From Curtobacterium flaccumfaciens (GTDB lineage Bacteria; Actinomycetota; Actinomycetes; Actinomycetales; Microbacteriaceae): a stretch of DNA of 64,000 bases. Below the pieces are notes generated by a model, which was not told the origin of the DNA, ran no database searches, and saw nothing but the letters and a program-made list of their open reading frames with translations. Where the stretch lies: positions 388,371 through 452,370 of the forward strand of contig NZ_SNVW01000002.1 in the NCBI RefSeq assembly GCF_004361695.1. The letters run 5' to 3'. This document shows, in pieces, positions 27,131 to 36,116 of this stretch. A program made the translations under genes and the position numbers. Every line of letters starts with the position of its first letter. Positions within the stretch are counted from its first letter, which is position 1.

Positions 27131-28093
27131 TCAGCGCGAGCGCAGCGACTCGCTCGGCAGCTCGCCGAAGCGTGCACGGTAGGTGGCCGAGAAGCGTCCG
27201 AGGTGCCCGAAGCCCCACGCCCGGGCGACGTCCGCGACCGAGGTGTCGTCGCGGTCACCGCGGACCAGGTCGGCCCGGGCACCGTCGAGCCGCACGCCGC
27301 GCAGCAGCTCGCCCGGCGTCTGGTCGAGATGGCGGCGGAGGGACTGCTGCAGCCCGCGCGGACTGAGGCCCGCGGCCGCCGCGATCTCCGGCGTGCCGAT
27401 CGGCTCGCGCGCGTGCTCGTGCACGAACTCGAGCGCCCGCCGCAGCCGCTCGTGCTCGGGGCCGCCGCCGGCCACCGTCGACCGCCAGCGGTTGCGCTCC
27501 GGGAAGGCCGCGATCGCCGCGGTGGCGAACGCCTCGGCGATGTCGCGCTGGATCGTCGGGGTCATCTCGGTGTCGACGTCGAGCCAGGTCGACGCGTACC
27601 CGTGGACGACGGACTGCCAGGTGCGCATCCCCTCGGCGGTGGGCCGCCGGAGCGCGTCGAACGCGAAGTCGTCGTCGCCCGAGACGGAGCGGACGAAGTC
27701 GCGGTCGAGGTGCACCAGGTTCAGGGCGATGTCGCGGTGGTGCAGCTCGTACGTGTCGGCGAAGGGCAGGACCACCGGGACGCCGGGCTCGAGGTGGACC
27801 GATTCGCCGGCGTGGGTGATCGTGCTCGTGCCGCCGCGCATCCAGACGACCAGGAACTCGTCGTCGACCCGGCTGTCGGTCTGCAGGTCGACGAGGAACC
27901 GGGACGACCGGAGCGACATCCGGCCGTCGCCCACGCCCGCGAAGTCCCAGTGCGACTGTGCACGGGTGCGGCGGACACGGGGCGAACGGAAGTCGTAGTC
28001 GCCGCCGAAGAAGGTCAGTGCCTGGTCGACGTCGCTGCCGACGAGGCGTCGGAAGTACCGCTCGTCGGTCCGGGTCTCGCTCGTGGGCAACAT
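27131..28093 (-). CDS. AraC family transcriptional regulator
   Basis: The 320-residue regulator has an N-terminal cupin-like sensing domain (residues about 25-180; FLVDLQTDSRVDDEFLVVWM, HLEPGVPVVLPFADTYELHH) of the AraC-binding-like type, and two C-terminal helix-turn-helix units: PIGTPEIAAAAGLSPRGLQQ and TSVADVARAWGFGHLGRFSATYRARFGELPSE. The internal ATG at 28091-28093 is taken as the start. It lies 25 bases from the start of the FAD oxidase on the same strand, so it may be cotranscribed with and control that gene. Confidence 0.88.
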   Translation of the reverse strand: MLPTSETRTDERYFRRLVGSDVDQALTFFGGDYDFRSPRVRRTRAQSHWDFAGVGDGRMSLRSSRFLVDLQTDSRVDDEFLVVWMRGGTSTITHAGESVHLEPGVPVVLPFADTYELHHRDIALNLVHLDRDFVRSVSGDDDFAFDALRRPTAEGMRTWQSVVHGYASTWLDVDTEMTPTIQRDIAEAFATAAIAAFPERNRWRSTVAGGGPEHERLRRALEFVHEHAREPIGTPEIAAAAGLSPRGLQQSLRRHLDQTPGELLRGVRLDGARADLVRGDRDDTSVADVARAWGFGHLGRFSATYRARFGELPSESLRSR

Positions 28094-28141
28094 GCACCAG
28101 AACGTACGCGGCACCACCGACAAACTAGGTCGGATCGTGAC

Positions 28142-29104
28142 TCAGGGTTGGAGGATCGCCTGTCCGACGCTCTCGTCGAGGATGAGGTCCGTGACCAGTC
28201 CGGCGGCCAGCGCCCCGCGGAGCGACGCCGCCTTGGAACGGCCCGCGACGACGCACACCCGGCGCGGTGCGCGCTTGATCGTGTCGAGGTCCGGAGCTCC
28301 CGCACGGGCGTTCACGCTGATGTCCTTCCACGACCCGTCGGCGCGGTAGAACACGGTCGACACGTCGCCGACGACCTTCGCCTTCGTGAGCTCGTCGCGG
28401 TCCTCGGGGTCGAGGTAGCCGCCCGAGTAGACGTGCGAGGGGACCGGGGCCTGCGGCGCGCCGACACCGAACACGACGAGGTCCATCCGCTCGTGCAGGT
28501 CGAGCACGCGGCGGATCGAGCGCTCCCGGAACAGGGCCTCCTTCGTCGCCGGGTCGTCGAAGAAGGCGGGCACCGGGAACTGTTGCACGAACGCGCCGTA
28601 CGCCTCGCCGAACCGGCGGAGGATCTCGGACGCGTAGACGATGCCCGTGGTGCGGGTGTTCGCGGCGCCGTTGATCTGCACGACGGTGGAGCCGTGCGTG
28701 GTCTTCGGCACGAGGTACCGGCTGACGGCGCTGACGGTCGACCCCCACGAGATGCCGATCACCATGTTCGACTCGACGTACTGCGTCAGGATGCGCGCGG
28801 CGGACAGCGCCACCCGTTCGAGCCGGTCGACGTCGCTCGTGTGGTCCGGCACCGGTACGACGTGCGCGTGCACCCCGAAGCGCGAGCGGATGCTCCGGCT
28901 GAGCGCGGCGGCCTGGTCGAGGGGCGAGCGGATCTGGATGTCGACGAGCCCGGTGTCCCTGGCGTACTTGAGCAGGCGGGACACCGACGAGCGCGAGGTG
29001 CCGAGTTCGTCGGCGATCGCGTCCATCGTCAGGTCCTGCAGGTAGTACAGGTGGGCGGCGCGCAGCGCCTGCTGCGTGCGCATGGGCTGAGCCGCATCGC
29101 TCAT
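28142..29104 (-). CDS. SorC/DeoR-type sugar-binding transcriptional regulator
   Basis: The 320-residue protein has an N-terminal helix-turn-helix (AHLYYLQDLTMDAIADELGT then SRSSVSRLLKYARDTGLVDI) and a C-terminal SorC sugar-phosphate-binding domain with the GISWGSTVSAVSRYL, FGVGAP, GDVSTVFYRADG and CVVAGRSKAASLRGAL blocks. It is divergent from glpD, and two matching TGCACG/CGTGCA dyads lie between them, so control of glpD and of itself is a reasonable inference. The effector is unknown, possibly glycerol phosphate or a related sugar phosphate. Confidence 0.9.
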   Translation of the reverse strand: MSDAAQPMRTQQALRAAHLYYLQDLTMDAIADELGTSRSSVSRLLKYARDTGLVDIQIRSPLDQAAALSRSIRSRFGVHAHVVPVPDHTSDVDRLERVALSAARILTQYVESNMVIGISWGSTVSAVSRYLVPKTTHGSTVVQINGAANTRTTGIVYASEILRRFGEAYGAFVQQFPVPAFFDDPATKEALFRERSIRRVLDLHERMDLVVFGVGAPQAPVPSHVYSGGYLDPEDRDELTKAKVVGDVSTVFYRADGSWKDISVNARAGAPDLDTIKRAPRRVCVVAGRSKAASLRGALAAGLVTDLILDESVGQAILQP

Positions 29105-29131
29105 CGTGCTCCGATCGGTAGAACGCAACCA

Positions 29132-29145
29132 TGCACGGACGTGCA
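29132..29145. promoter_or_regulatory. Candidate operator dyad in the sorC-type / glpD spacer
   Basis: TGCACGGACGTGCA is a perfect 6-base-arm dyad 27 bases ahead of the regulator start. A sister site lies 75 bases away. Confidence 0.55.
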
Positions 29146-29206
29146 CGGCCTCTGCAACCCCTGTCGCGCCTCCAGACCCGCTCTGGAGCCCGTGCGACAC
29201 GTGTGC

Positions 29207-29220
29207 TGCACGTTCGTGCA
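29207..29220. promoter_or_regulatory. Second candidate operator dyad upstream of glpD
   Basis: TGCACGTTCGTGCA has the same arms as the 29132 site and differs only in the two central bases. The pair suits binding of a SorC-type tetramer across the divergent promoters. Confidence 0.55.
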
Positions 29221-29299
29221 CGCGAGTTGCCCGGCCTCTCACGGGAGGCGCACGATCGGTGTCGAACACAACGAACCGATCAAGGAAGCGACGCAGCAG

Positions 29300-31042
29300 A
29301 TGTCGAAGAAGACGCAGCCCCGGAACACGGTGAACGCGCTCACGGAGCGCCCGAACGCACAGGTCCTCGTCGTGGGTGGCGGCATCAACGGCATCGCCAC
29401 CTTCCGCGACCTCGCCCTGCAGGGCGTGGACGTCGCCCTCGTCGAGCGCGGCGACTACGCCTCGGGCGCCTCCGCCGCCTCGAGCCACATGATCCACGGC
29501 GGGATCCGCTACCTCGAGAACGGCGAGTTCCGACTCGTCCGCGAGAGCGTGCAGGAGCGCAACGGCCTGATCCGCATCGCCCCGCACTACGTCAAGCCGC
29601 TGCAGACCACGATGCCGATCTTCTCCACGTTCTCCGGCATCATGAACGCGCCGCTGCGGATGCTCACGCACAAGCAGCGCTCCACGAAGGAGCGCGGCGC
29701 GATGCTCATCAAGATCGGCATGACGATCTACGACTCCTTCTCGCGTGACGGCGGCTCCGTCCCGAAGCACGTCTTCCGCACCAAGAAGGCCGCGCTCGAG
29801 GACATGCCGGCGCTCAACAAGGACCTCAAGTACACGGGCACCTACTACGACGCCTCGGTGCACGAGCCCGAGCGGCTCGCGCTCGACGTGCTCAAGGACG
29901 GCCTCGCCGCGGGAGGCGACAAGGCACGCGCAGTCAACTACGTCGAGGCCGCGGGCACCCGCGACGGCGGCGTGGTGCTGCGCGACCGCGAGACCGGCGA
30001 CGAGTTCGTCTTCACGGCGGACGTCGTCATCAACGCCTCCGGCCCCTGGACCGACCTGACGAACGGCGCGTTCGGCGGCGAGACGAAGTTCATGGGCGGC
30101 ACGAAGGGCTCCCACATCGTCGTCGACAACCCCGAGCTCCTCGAGGCGACGAAGGGCCGCGAGCTGTTCTTCGAGAACAACGACGGCCGCATCGTCCTCA
30201 TCTACCCGCTCAAGGGCCGGGTGCTCATCGGCACGACCGACATCGACGCCGACCCGTCGAAGCCGGTCACCACGACCGACGAGGAGATCGACTACTTCTT
30301 CGGGCTCGTCAAGCACGTGTTCCCGCAGATCGACGTCACGCGCGACCACATCGTCTACAGCTACTCCGGCATCCGCCCGCTCCCCCGCCACGAGGACACC
30401 GCCCCCGGCTTCGTGTCGCGTGACTACCGGATCGTGGACACCCCGATCGCCGGACTGCCGAAGTCGACCGTGCTGTCGCTCGTCGGTGGCAAGTGGACGA
30501 CGTTCCGTGCCCTCGCCGCACACCTCTCCACGGAGGCCACCACGAAGCTCGGGATGGCCCGCAAGGTCGACACCACCGGCATGCCGATCGGCGGTGGCAA
30601 GGAGTACCCGACCACCGACGCGCAGCGTGCGCTGTGGATCAAGTCGCACCGTGACGGCCTCGACGAGTCGATCGTCGACGGGCTGCTCGAGCGCTACGGC
30701 ACCCGTGCCGCCGAGGTCGTGGACGTCCTGGTGGACGGCCCGGTCGAGGCGCTCGAGTCCGAGCCGACCCTCACCCGAGCCGAGGTCGCGTACTTCGCCC
30801 GCCACGAGCAGGCCGTGCACCTGGTCGACGTGGTGCTGCGTCGCACGAACCTCGCGTTCGTCGGCGGGGTCACGATCGACCTGCTCGACGAGCTCGCCGA
30901 CGTGATGGCCGAGACCCTCGGCTGGACGCCGGAGGAGCGCGCGGACGAGGTCCAGCGCACCCTCGACGTCCTGCGCGAGTCGCACGGGGTCATCGTGCCG
31001 CTGACGGCATCGGCTCCGGCGTCCGCGTCGCAGCCCGCGTAG
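29300..31042 (+). CDS. glpD: Glycerol-3-phosphate dehydrogenase (FAD-dependent)
   Basis: GlpD oxidises glycerol 3-phosphate to DHAP and passes electrons to quinones at the membrane. The 580-residue protein has the FAD loop VLVVGGGINGIATFRDLALQG at residues about 22-42, then SGASAASSHMIHGGIRYLE, INASGPWTD, IPLKGRVLIGTTDIDAD-like LIYPLKGRVLIGTTD, and GGKWTTFRALA. The ATG at 29300 follows AAGGAAG. No glycerol kinase or facilitator gene is adjacent. Its divergent neighbour is a SorC-type regulator. Confidence 0.95.
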   Translation: MSKKTQPRNTVNALTERPNAQVLVVGGGINGIATFRDLALQGVDVALVERGDYASGASAASSHMIHGGIRYLENGEFRLVRESVQERNGLIRIAPHYVKPLQTTMPIFSTFSGIMNAPLRMLTHKQRSTKERGAMLIKIGMTIYDSFSRDGGSVPKHVFRTKKAALEDMPALNKDLKYTGTYYDASVHEPERLALDVLKDGLAAGGDKARAVNYVEAAGTRDGGVVLRDRETGDEFVFTADVVINASGPWTDLTNGAFGGETKFMGGTKGSHIVVDNPELLEATKGRELFFENNDGRIVLIYPLKGRVLIGTTDIDADPSKPVTTTDEEIDYFFGLVKHVFPQIDVTRDHIVYSYSGIRPLPRHEDTAPGFVSRDYRIVDTPIAGLPKSTVLSLVGGKWTTFRALAAHLSTEATTKLGMARKVDTTGMPIGGGKEYPTTDAQRALWIKSHRDGLDESIVDGLLERYGTRAAEVVDVLVDGPVEALESEPTLTRAEVAYFARHEQAVHLVDVVLRRTNLAFVGGVTIDLLDELADVMAETLGWTPEERADEVQRTLDVLRESHGVIVPLTASAPASASQPA

Positions 31043-31060
31043 TCGACGCGACGACACGAC

Positions 31061-31102
31061 GGACGGGAGGCACGGTGCCAGCTGGCACCGTGCCTCCCGT
31101 CC
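31061..31102. terminator. Perfect 42-bp palindrome between convergent genes
   Basis: Arms GGACGGGAGGCACGGTGCCA + G and the exact complement meet with no loop. It lies between the convergent glpD and histidine phosphatase genes and would make a strong bidirectional terminator. Length and GGAGGCxCGG motif link it to the 42-bp repeat family. Confidence 0.8.
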
Positions 31103-31124
31103 GTCCGTGGTCGCGTCGACCGCC

Positions 31125-31781
31125 TCAGTAGCGTTCGCCCGTCGGGTCCGGCGCCGTCCGGTCGATGAGCTCCTCGCCACCGACGGGCTCGCCTTCCCAG
31201 TCGACCAGGCGCCAGCCGTCGGCGAACGAGCCCTCGAGCTCGACGATCCCGGTGTTCTCGAGGTGCCGCTGCGTGCCGAAGTGGTCCGGCGTGTTGTGCG
31301 CGGCCGCACTCGCCCACGTCCGGATCGCTGCGCCGTGGCTGACGGCCGCCGCGACGTCGACGCCGGTGGCCTCGATCTGCCGGACCGCTTCGTCGTAGCG
31401 CGCGAAGAACTCCTCGCCGCTCTCGGCTCCGGGCATCCGGGTGCTGCGGTCGCCGCCCGACCAGCCGTGCACCGTCGAGATGTACATCTGCACGGACACC
31501 CGGTCACTCTTGCCCTGGGTGTCGCCGGCCTCGATCTCGCGGAGGCCGGGCAGCACCACCGGCTCGAGCCCGAGCGCGGCGGCGAGCGGTGCCGCGGTGA
31601 CCTGCGTCCGGACCATCGTCGAGGTGAAGAGCCGCTCGATCCCCCGGTCCGCGAGGGCCTCGGGGAGCGCGTCGGCCTGCCGCTGCCCGAGCTCCGTCAG
31701 GCCCGGCCCGGGCACCTCGGCGTCGAGGACGCCGTTCACGTTCGCAGGGGTCTGGCCGTGGCGGATGAGCAGCAGTCGCAT
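31125..31781 (-). CDS. Histidine phosphatase (phosphoglycerate mutase-like) family protein
   Basis: The 218-residue protein starts MRLLLIRHGQTPANVNG, where RHG carries the phosphorylated histidine (H8). LTELGQRQADALPEAL, TSTMVRTQVTAAPLA, REIEAGDTQG and the second catalytic histidine in AAVSHGAAIRTW follow the family order. It is a small-molecule phosphatase or mutase-like enzyme; the substrate is not clear. It is convergent with glpD. Confidence 0.92.
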   Translation of the reverse strand: MRLLLIRHGQTPANVNGVLDAEVPGPGLTELGQRQADALPEALADRGIERLFTSTMVRTQVTAAPLAAALGLEPVVLPGLREIEAGDTQGKSDRVSVQMYISTVHGWSGGDRSTRMPGAESGEEFFARYDEAVRQIEATGVDVAAAVSHGAAIRTWASAAAHNTPDHFGTQRHLENTGIVELEGSFADGWRLVDWEGEPVGGEELIDRTAPDPTGERY

Positions 31782-31819
31782 GGATCCACCCTACGGACCA
31801 CCGCCGACGTCACCCCGGT

Positions 31820-31947
31820 GTGCGTCGACGCGAAACGACAGCGGCGACGTCGTACGACCACGACGGTGTCGTTCTTCGCGGGGCGCGACGCACCGCGAAG
31901 GCAACGAACGACGAGGCCGATGTCGTACGACGACGACCTCGTCGTTC
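31820..31947. repeat. Two adjacent hairpins sharing a GTCGTACGAC loop motif
   Basis: The first (31820-31893) has interrupted arms GTGCGTCG, CGCGAA, ACGACA and their complements. The second (31906-31947) has perfect arms GAACGACGAGG / CCTCGTCGTTC. Both loops contain the palindrome GTCGTACGAC. They fill the spacer between the phosphatase and MFS genes on the same strand. Confidence 0.75.
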
Positions 31948-31990
31948 CGAGTCGAGCAACCCGCAGCGCCCCGCAGCGCCCCGGCACCCC

Positions 31991-32036
31991 CGCGTCAGCG
32001 CGCCGGCACGGCCCGCGTCAGCGCGCCGGCACGGCC
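31991..32036. repeat. 23-base tandem duplication over a stop codon
   Basis: Two identical 23-base units beginning CGCGTCAGCGCGCCGGCAC lie head to tail. One copy contains the stop codon of the MFS gene (32018-32020), and the downstream copy repeats the same TGA. Confidence 0.85.
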
Positions 32037-33550
32037 TCGGCATCGGCGGCGTCGCGCGCGGCCTCGGTCACGGCGTCCTGCGCGGCGAACGGCAGGTCCC
32101 CGAGGTCGAGGTGCGGGTTCGTGTCCTGCGTGAGCACGAGCTCGCGGGCCTCGTCCTCGGTCTCCACCGCGGGCATCGACCCGGGCAGCGGACGCTTCGA
32201 GGACTCCTTCATGCAGAAGACCCCGATCGCGCCGACGACGCTCATCGCCATCAGGAAGTACGCCGGCGCGAGGTCGTCGCCCGTCGCGGTCAGCAGCGCC
32301 TGCACGATGAGGGGCGTCGTCCCGCCGAACACCGCGATCGCGATGTTGTACGCGAACCCCATCCCGCCGTACCGCGTCGACGTCGGGAAGAGCGCGGGCA
32401 GCGACGCAGCCTGGTTCGACACCCACAGCGCCGTCATCAGCGCGAGCAGGCCGAGTCCGGCGAGCGTCGACCACTGCTCGCCGTGGCCGATGAGCAGGAA
32501 CGCGGGCACGACGAGCACGACGGTGGTGGCGGCCCCGATCCACATCACGACCCGTCGGCCGAGGCGGTCGGAGAGCTTGCCGGTGAGCGGGAGCATCAGC
32601 GCGAGCAGGACGAGGACGGGGATCGTCAGCAGCGTGCCGTCGAGCGCGGAGTACCCGAGCGCGTCAGTGAGGTACGTCGGCATGTACGAGGTGAGCGCGT
32701 AACCGACGGTGTTCGACGCGGCGACGAGCATCACGGCGATGACGATCGGGCGCCAGTGGTCGCGGACCATGACGAACACGTTCGCGGGACGCTCGCCGGA
32801 GAGCGTCACCCGCGTGGAGGTCGCTGCCTCCTGCGCGGCCTGGGTGGCCTGGAACACCGGGGACTCCTCGATGCGCAGGCGGAACCAGATCGCGACGACG
32901 CCGATGACCCCGGCGGCGAGGAACGGGAAGCGCCAGCCGTAGGCCGTCATCGCCTCCTCGCCCAGGGTGATCTGCAGCACGGAGACGACGGTGGCGCCGA
33001 GCGCGAAGCCGAGGTAGCTGCCGAAGTCCAGGATGCTCGCGAAGAACCCGCGGCGACGGTCCGGGGCGTACTCGGTGACGAACGTCGTCGCCCCGGCGTA
33101 CTCACCGCCGGTCGAGAAGCCCTGCGCGAGCTTCAGCACGACCAGGACGATCGGTGCGAACACCCCGATCGTGGCGTAGGCGGGCAGCGCTCCGATCAGG
33201 AACGTCGACGCCGCCATCATGATGAGCGTCGTCGCGAGGACCTTCTGGCGGCCGATGCGGTCACCGAGCCGTCCGAACACGATGCCGCCGAGCGGACGGG
33301 CGACGTAGGTCGCGGCGAAGACACCGAGACTGAACAGGATCTGCACCGCGGGTTCGGCGGTGGGGAGGAAGACCTTCCCCATCGTGACGGCGAGGTAGCC
33401 GTACACGCCGACGTCGTACCACTCCATGGTGTTGCCGACGACCATGCCGCTGACGGCTCGGCGCATCATGCTCTTGTCGACCACGGTGACGTCGCTCTCG
33501 CGCAGTCGTCGGTGCGGTCGGGTGTGGGTACTGCTGGGATCGGAACCCAT
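32018..33550 (-). CDS. MFS transporter, metabolite:H+ symporter (ProP-like) family
   Basis: The 510-residue protein has twelve predicted helices and the metabolite:H+ symporter signature: SGMVVGNTMEWYDVGVYGYLA in helix 1, GRLGDRIGRQKVL between helices 2 and 3, GFSTGGEYAGATTFVTEYAPDRRRG, and LSDRLGRRVVMWIG in the second half. Such porters take up osmolytes or carboxylates (proline/betaine, citrate, ketoglutarate) with protons. The Asp/Glu-rich tail is variable. The ATG follows GAGGAGAG. No enzyme neighbour reveals the substrate. Confidence 0.9.
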   Translation of the reverse strand: MGSDPSSTHTRPHRRLRESDVTVVDKSMMRRAVSGMVVGNTMEWYDVGVYGYLAVTMGKVFLPTAEPAVQILFSLGVFAATYVARPLGGIVFGRLGDRIGRQKVLATTLIMMAASTFLIGALPAYATIGVFAPIVLVVLKLAQGFSTGGEYAGATTFVTEYAPDRRRGFFASILDFGSYLGFALGATVVSVLQITLGEEAMTAYGWRFPFLAAGVIGVVAIWFRLRIEESPVFQATQAAQEAATSTRVTLSGERPANVFVMVRDHWRPIVIAVMLVAASNTVGYALTSYMPTYLTDALGYSALDGTLLTIPVLVLLALMLPLTGKLSDRLGRRVVMWIGAATTVVLVVPAFLLIGHGEQWSTLAGLGLLALMTALWVSNQAASLPALFPTSTRYGGMGFAYNIAIAVFGGTTPLIVQALLTATGDDLAPAYFLMAMSVVGAIGVFCMKESSKRPLPGSMPAVETEDEARELVLTQDTNPHLDLGDLPFAAQDAVTEAARDAADAEAVPAR

Positions 33551-33741
33551 GCATCTCTCCTCGGTGGATCGGCGGGCCGACGGGTACCGGCCCGGGAACA
33601 GCGAGCGACGTTACCGAGCAACCGAAATGTCATTGGCCGGTGATTCTCAGGGAACGGCGTGTCACCCGGACGGGGGTCATGCCCGATCCGCTTCCCCGCG
33701 CGGAAGCGGCGCGACGGTAACGAGGTCATAACATCGGCACC

Positions 33742-34266
33742 ATGGCGATCGAACCCGAGACGAAGAACTGGACGTGGGTCATCGAGGCCGCGTGCCCCGA
33801 GTGCGGCTACGACGGCAGCACGGTGACCATCGGCGACGTGCCGGGCATCATCGAGGCGAACGCCGCCGCGTGGCCCGCGGTGCTCGGCCGCGACGACGTG
33901 CACGAGCGTCCGGACGACCACACATGGTCACCGCTGGAGTACGGCGCACACGTGCGTGACGTGCACCGGAAGATGGCGGAACGGCTCGCGCTCATGCTCG
34001 CCGAGGACGCCCCGACGTTCCCGAACTGGGACCAGGACGCCACCGCGGTCGAGGACCGCTACGGCGAACAGGACCCGGCGACGGTCGCCCGGGAGCTCGG
34101 CGAGGCGGCGCACCGCGCGGCGCGGGCGTTCGACGACGTCCACCCCGACCAGCTCGAGCGCACCGGCCTCCGGTCCGACGGCAGCGCCTTCACGGTCGCG
34201 ACCCTCGCCACCTACTACGCGCACGACCCGGTGCACCACCTGTGGGACGTGCGGCGGACGCACTAG
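33742..34266 (+). CDS. DinB family protein
   Basis: The 174-residue protein fits the DinB/YfiT four-helix fold: WSPLEYGAHVRDVHRKMAERLALML with the first metal-ligand histidine, WDQDATAVEDRYGEQDPATVARELGEAAHRAARAF, and the C-terminal YYAHDPVHHLWDV with two more histidines, making a plausible metal triad. The N terminus has CPECGYDG, a possible zinc pair. Family members include thiol-dependent transferases; the substrate here is unknown. Confidence 0.85.
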   Translation: MAIEPETKNWTWVIEAACPECGYDGSTVTIGDVPGIIEANAAAWPAVLGRDDVHERPDDHTWSPLEYGAHVRDVHRKMAERLALMLAEDAPTFPNWDQDATAVEDRYGEQDPATVARELGEAAHRAARAFDDVHPDQLERTGLRSDGSAFTVATLATYYAHDPVHHLWDVRRTH

Positions 34267-34281
34267 ACGTCCCCATCTTCG

Positions 34282-34323
34282 GGCCTGGAGGCGCGGGGCG
34301 GGCCCGCCCCGCGCCTCCAGGCC
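34282..34323. repeat. Perfect 42-bp palindrome between convergent genes
   Basis: Arms GGCCTGGAGGCGCGGGGCGG + G pair exactly with the other half with no loop. Position after the DinB gene and before the SorC-type gene end would allow terminator function for both. Confidence 0.9.
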
Positions 34324-34338
34324 GACGGCGGGAACCGC

Positions 34339-35304
34339 TCAGGCGAGCGCGTCCAGCAGGGCGCGCGCGGTCGCGGCATCCGTGACCAGCTCGTTCACGA
34401 GCCCGGCACGGACCGCACCGATGATGCTCGGGACCTTCGCGGCGCCGACCGCGACCCCGACGGCGTGCGGCACGTCGGCGAGCAGCGCGCGCGAGGTCCG
34501 CACCATCCGATCGCTGCCGGGGAACTCAATCGCGGAGCCGTCGGCGGCGTAGAAGTTGAGGCAGACGTCACCGGCTGCCTGGTCGAACGCGGCATCCTCG
34601 ACGGGGACCCCGCGGGCGAGGGCATCCCGGGTCGGGGTCGGCGCACCGATGCCGAGGATCGCTCCCTTGGCTCGCGACCACAGGCCGACGACGTGCTGGA
34701 ACGCCGGGTCCTCGTCGAGCGAGGAGCGCATCGCCGGCGAGGGCAGCGCCTGCGCGAAGAGGAACGCCGGGATCGCTCCCGAGTGCTCGGCGGCGGTCCG
34801 GGTGATCTCGTTCGTCTGGAACCACGGCATCGGGTCGGCCTGCCCGCCCACGGTGGGGACGAGCTGGACGCCGGCGAGCGGGGGCATGCCGGAGCGTGCG
34901 ACGTCGTGGACGGTGCGCCCCGACGACATCAGGACGGCGTCGCCCGGCACCAGGGCCATCCCCTCGAGAGCGGCCGCGACCGGTGCGGCGAGGTCGGCGC
35001 CGAGCGTGGCGGCGTGCGTCACGGCGGCGAGGTGCACGGCACGGAGCCCGAGCACGACCTGCAACCGTTCGGCGAGTGCGACGGTCTCGTCCTGGAACGG
35101 GTCGACGACCTCGATGCGGACGAGTCCGGCTTTCCGGGCCTCGGCGACGAGCCGGCTGACGGTCGGACGGGAGACCCCGAGCCGCGCGGCGATCTCGACC
35201 TGCGTGGCGTCCTCGAGGTAGTACATCCGCGCCGCCTGGTACACGGTGTCCAGGGGGAAACGGGTCCGGGCAGCCTCCGTGCCGGCAGCGGTCTCGGAGG
35301 ACAT
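34339..35304 (-). CDS. SorC/DeoR-type sugar-binding transcriptional regulator
   Basis: The 321-residue regulator has a helix-turn-helix (ARMYYLEDATQVEIAARLGV then SRPTVSRLVAEARKAGLVRI) and a C-terminal sugar-binding domain (LMSSGRTVHDVA, QLVPTVGGQADPMPWFQTN, ILGIGAPTPTRDAL, GDVCLNFYAADG). The ATG at 35302-35304 follows GAAGGG. It is divergent from the RpiB-type isomerase at 35480, which it probably regulates, in the common arrangement of SorC regulators next to pentose or tetrose phosphate isomerases. Confidence 0.88.
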   Translation of the reverse strand: MSSETAAGTEAARTRFPLDTVYQAARMYYLEDATQVEIAARLGVSRPTVSRLVAEARKAGLVRIEVVDPFQDETVALAERLQVVLGLRAVHLAAVTHAATLGADLAAPVAAALEGMALVPGDAVLMSSGRTVHDVARSGMPPLAGVQLVPTVGGQADPMPWFQTNEITRTAAEHSGAIPAFLFAQALPSPAMRSSLDEDPAFQHVVGLWSRAKGAILGIGAPTPTRDALARGVPVEDAAFDQAAGDVCLNFYAADGSAIEFPGSDRMVRTSRALLADVPHAVGVAVGAAKVPSIIGAVRAGLVNELVTDAATARALLDALA

Positions 35305-35479
35305 GGAGCGGGACCCTTCGGTTCGTTTCGGGGTTCGTCCGGAGGCGCGCTCGGAGGCTCGTTCGGACACCGTGATCGTAGTCCGGGCGACCATCGGAAA
35401 TGCTGTTCTGGACGGATGTTCAGCGGTGTACCCTCGTCGGTGGAGCCGCTGACCGCGGCAGAACCGGAAGGTGGAACGC

Positions 35480-35962
35480 ATGACGTACCGTCTCGTGATC
35501 GGGTCCGACGACGCCGGGTTCGACTACAAGGAGATCATCAAGGCCGACCTGGCCGACGACCCGCGGGTGTCCTCGGTCACCGACGTCGGGGTCGACGCCG
35601 ACGGCCACACCGCGTACCCGCACATCGCCGTGGACGCCGCCCGGCTCGTGGCGAACGGCGAGGCCGACCGCGCGATCCTCATCTGCGGCACCGGGCTCGG
35701 CGTCGCGATCAGCGCGAACAAGGTCCCGGGCATCCGTGCCGTCACCGCGCACGACTCGTACTCCGTGGAGCGCTCGGTCCTGTCGAACGACGCGCAGGTG
35801 CTCTGCATGGGCCAGCGCGTCATCGGCGTCGAGCTCGCCCGTCGGCTCGCGAAGGAGTGGCTCGGCTACGAGTTCGACACGTCGAGCGCCAGTGCCGAGA
35901 AGGTCGCCGCGATCTGCAGCTACGACGGTTCGGCTCCGGCCGGGGTCGACGCCCAGGTCTAG
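35480..35962 (+). CDS. RpiB/LacA/LacB family sugar-phosphate isomerase
   Basis: The 160-residue protein has the RpiB fold signature: [19 protein letters not shown] at the start, [37 protein letters not shown] with the phosphate-binding GTG loop and catalytic region, and [31 protein letters not shown]. Ribose 5-phosphate, galactose 6-phosphate and erythrulose 4-phosphate isomerases all share these. The SorC-type regulator next door hints at a dedicated catabolic role, such as a tetritol pathway, over housekeeping RpiB. The ATG follows GGAAGGTGG. Confidence 0.88.
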   Translation: MTYRLVIGSDDAGFDYKEIIKADLADDPRVSSVTDVGVDADGHTAYPHIAVDAARLVANGEADRAILICGTGLGVAISANKVPGIRAVTAHDSYSVERSVLSNDAQVLCMGQRVIGVELARRLAKEWLGYEFDTSSASAEKVAAICSYDGSAPAGVDAQV

Positions 35963-36116
35963 CGGGTTCATCCCCGCGGACCGGCGGATCATCCTCGCGG
36001 CGGACGCCGGTCGGGTCGAGCAGGAGCGATCGTTGCAGGAACGGCGACGCCCAGCCTCCTGTCGGGGGCCGGACGTACCGTTCTCCCGACTCCGATGCTC
36101 CACCGAGGGGAAACCG

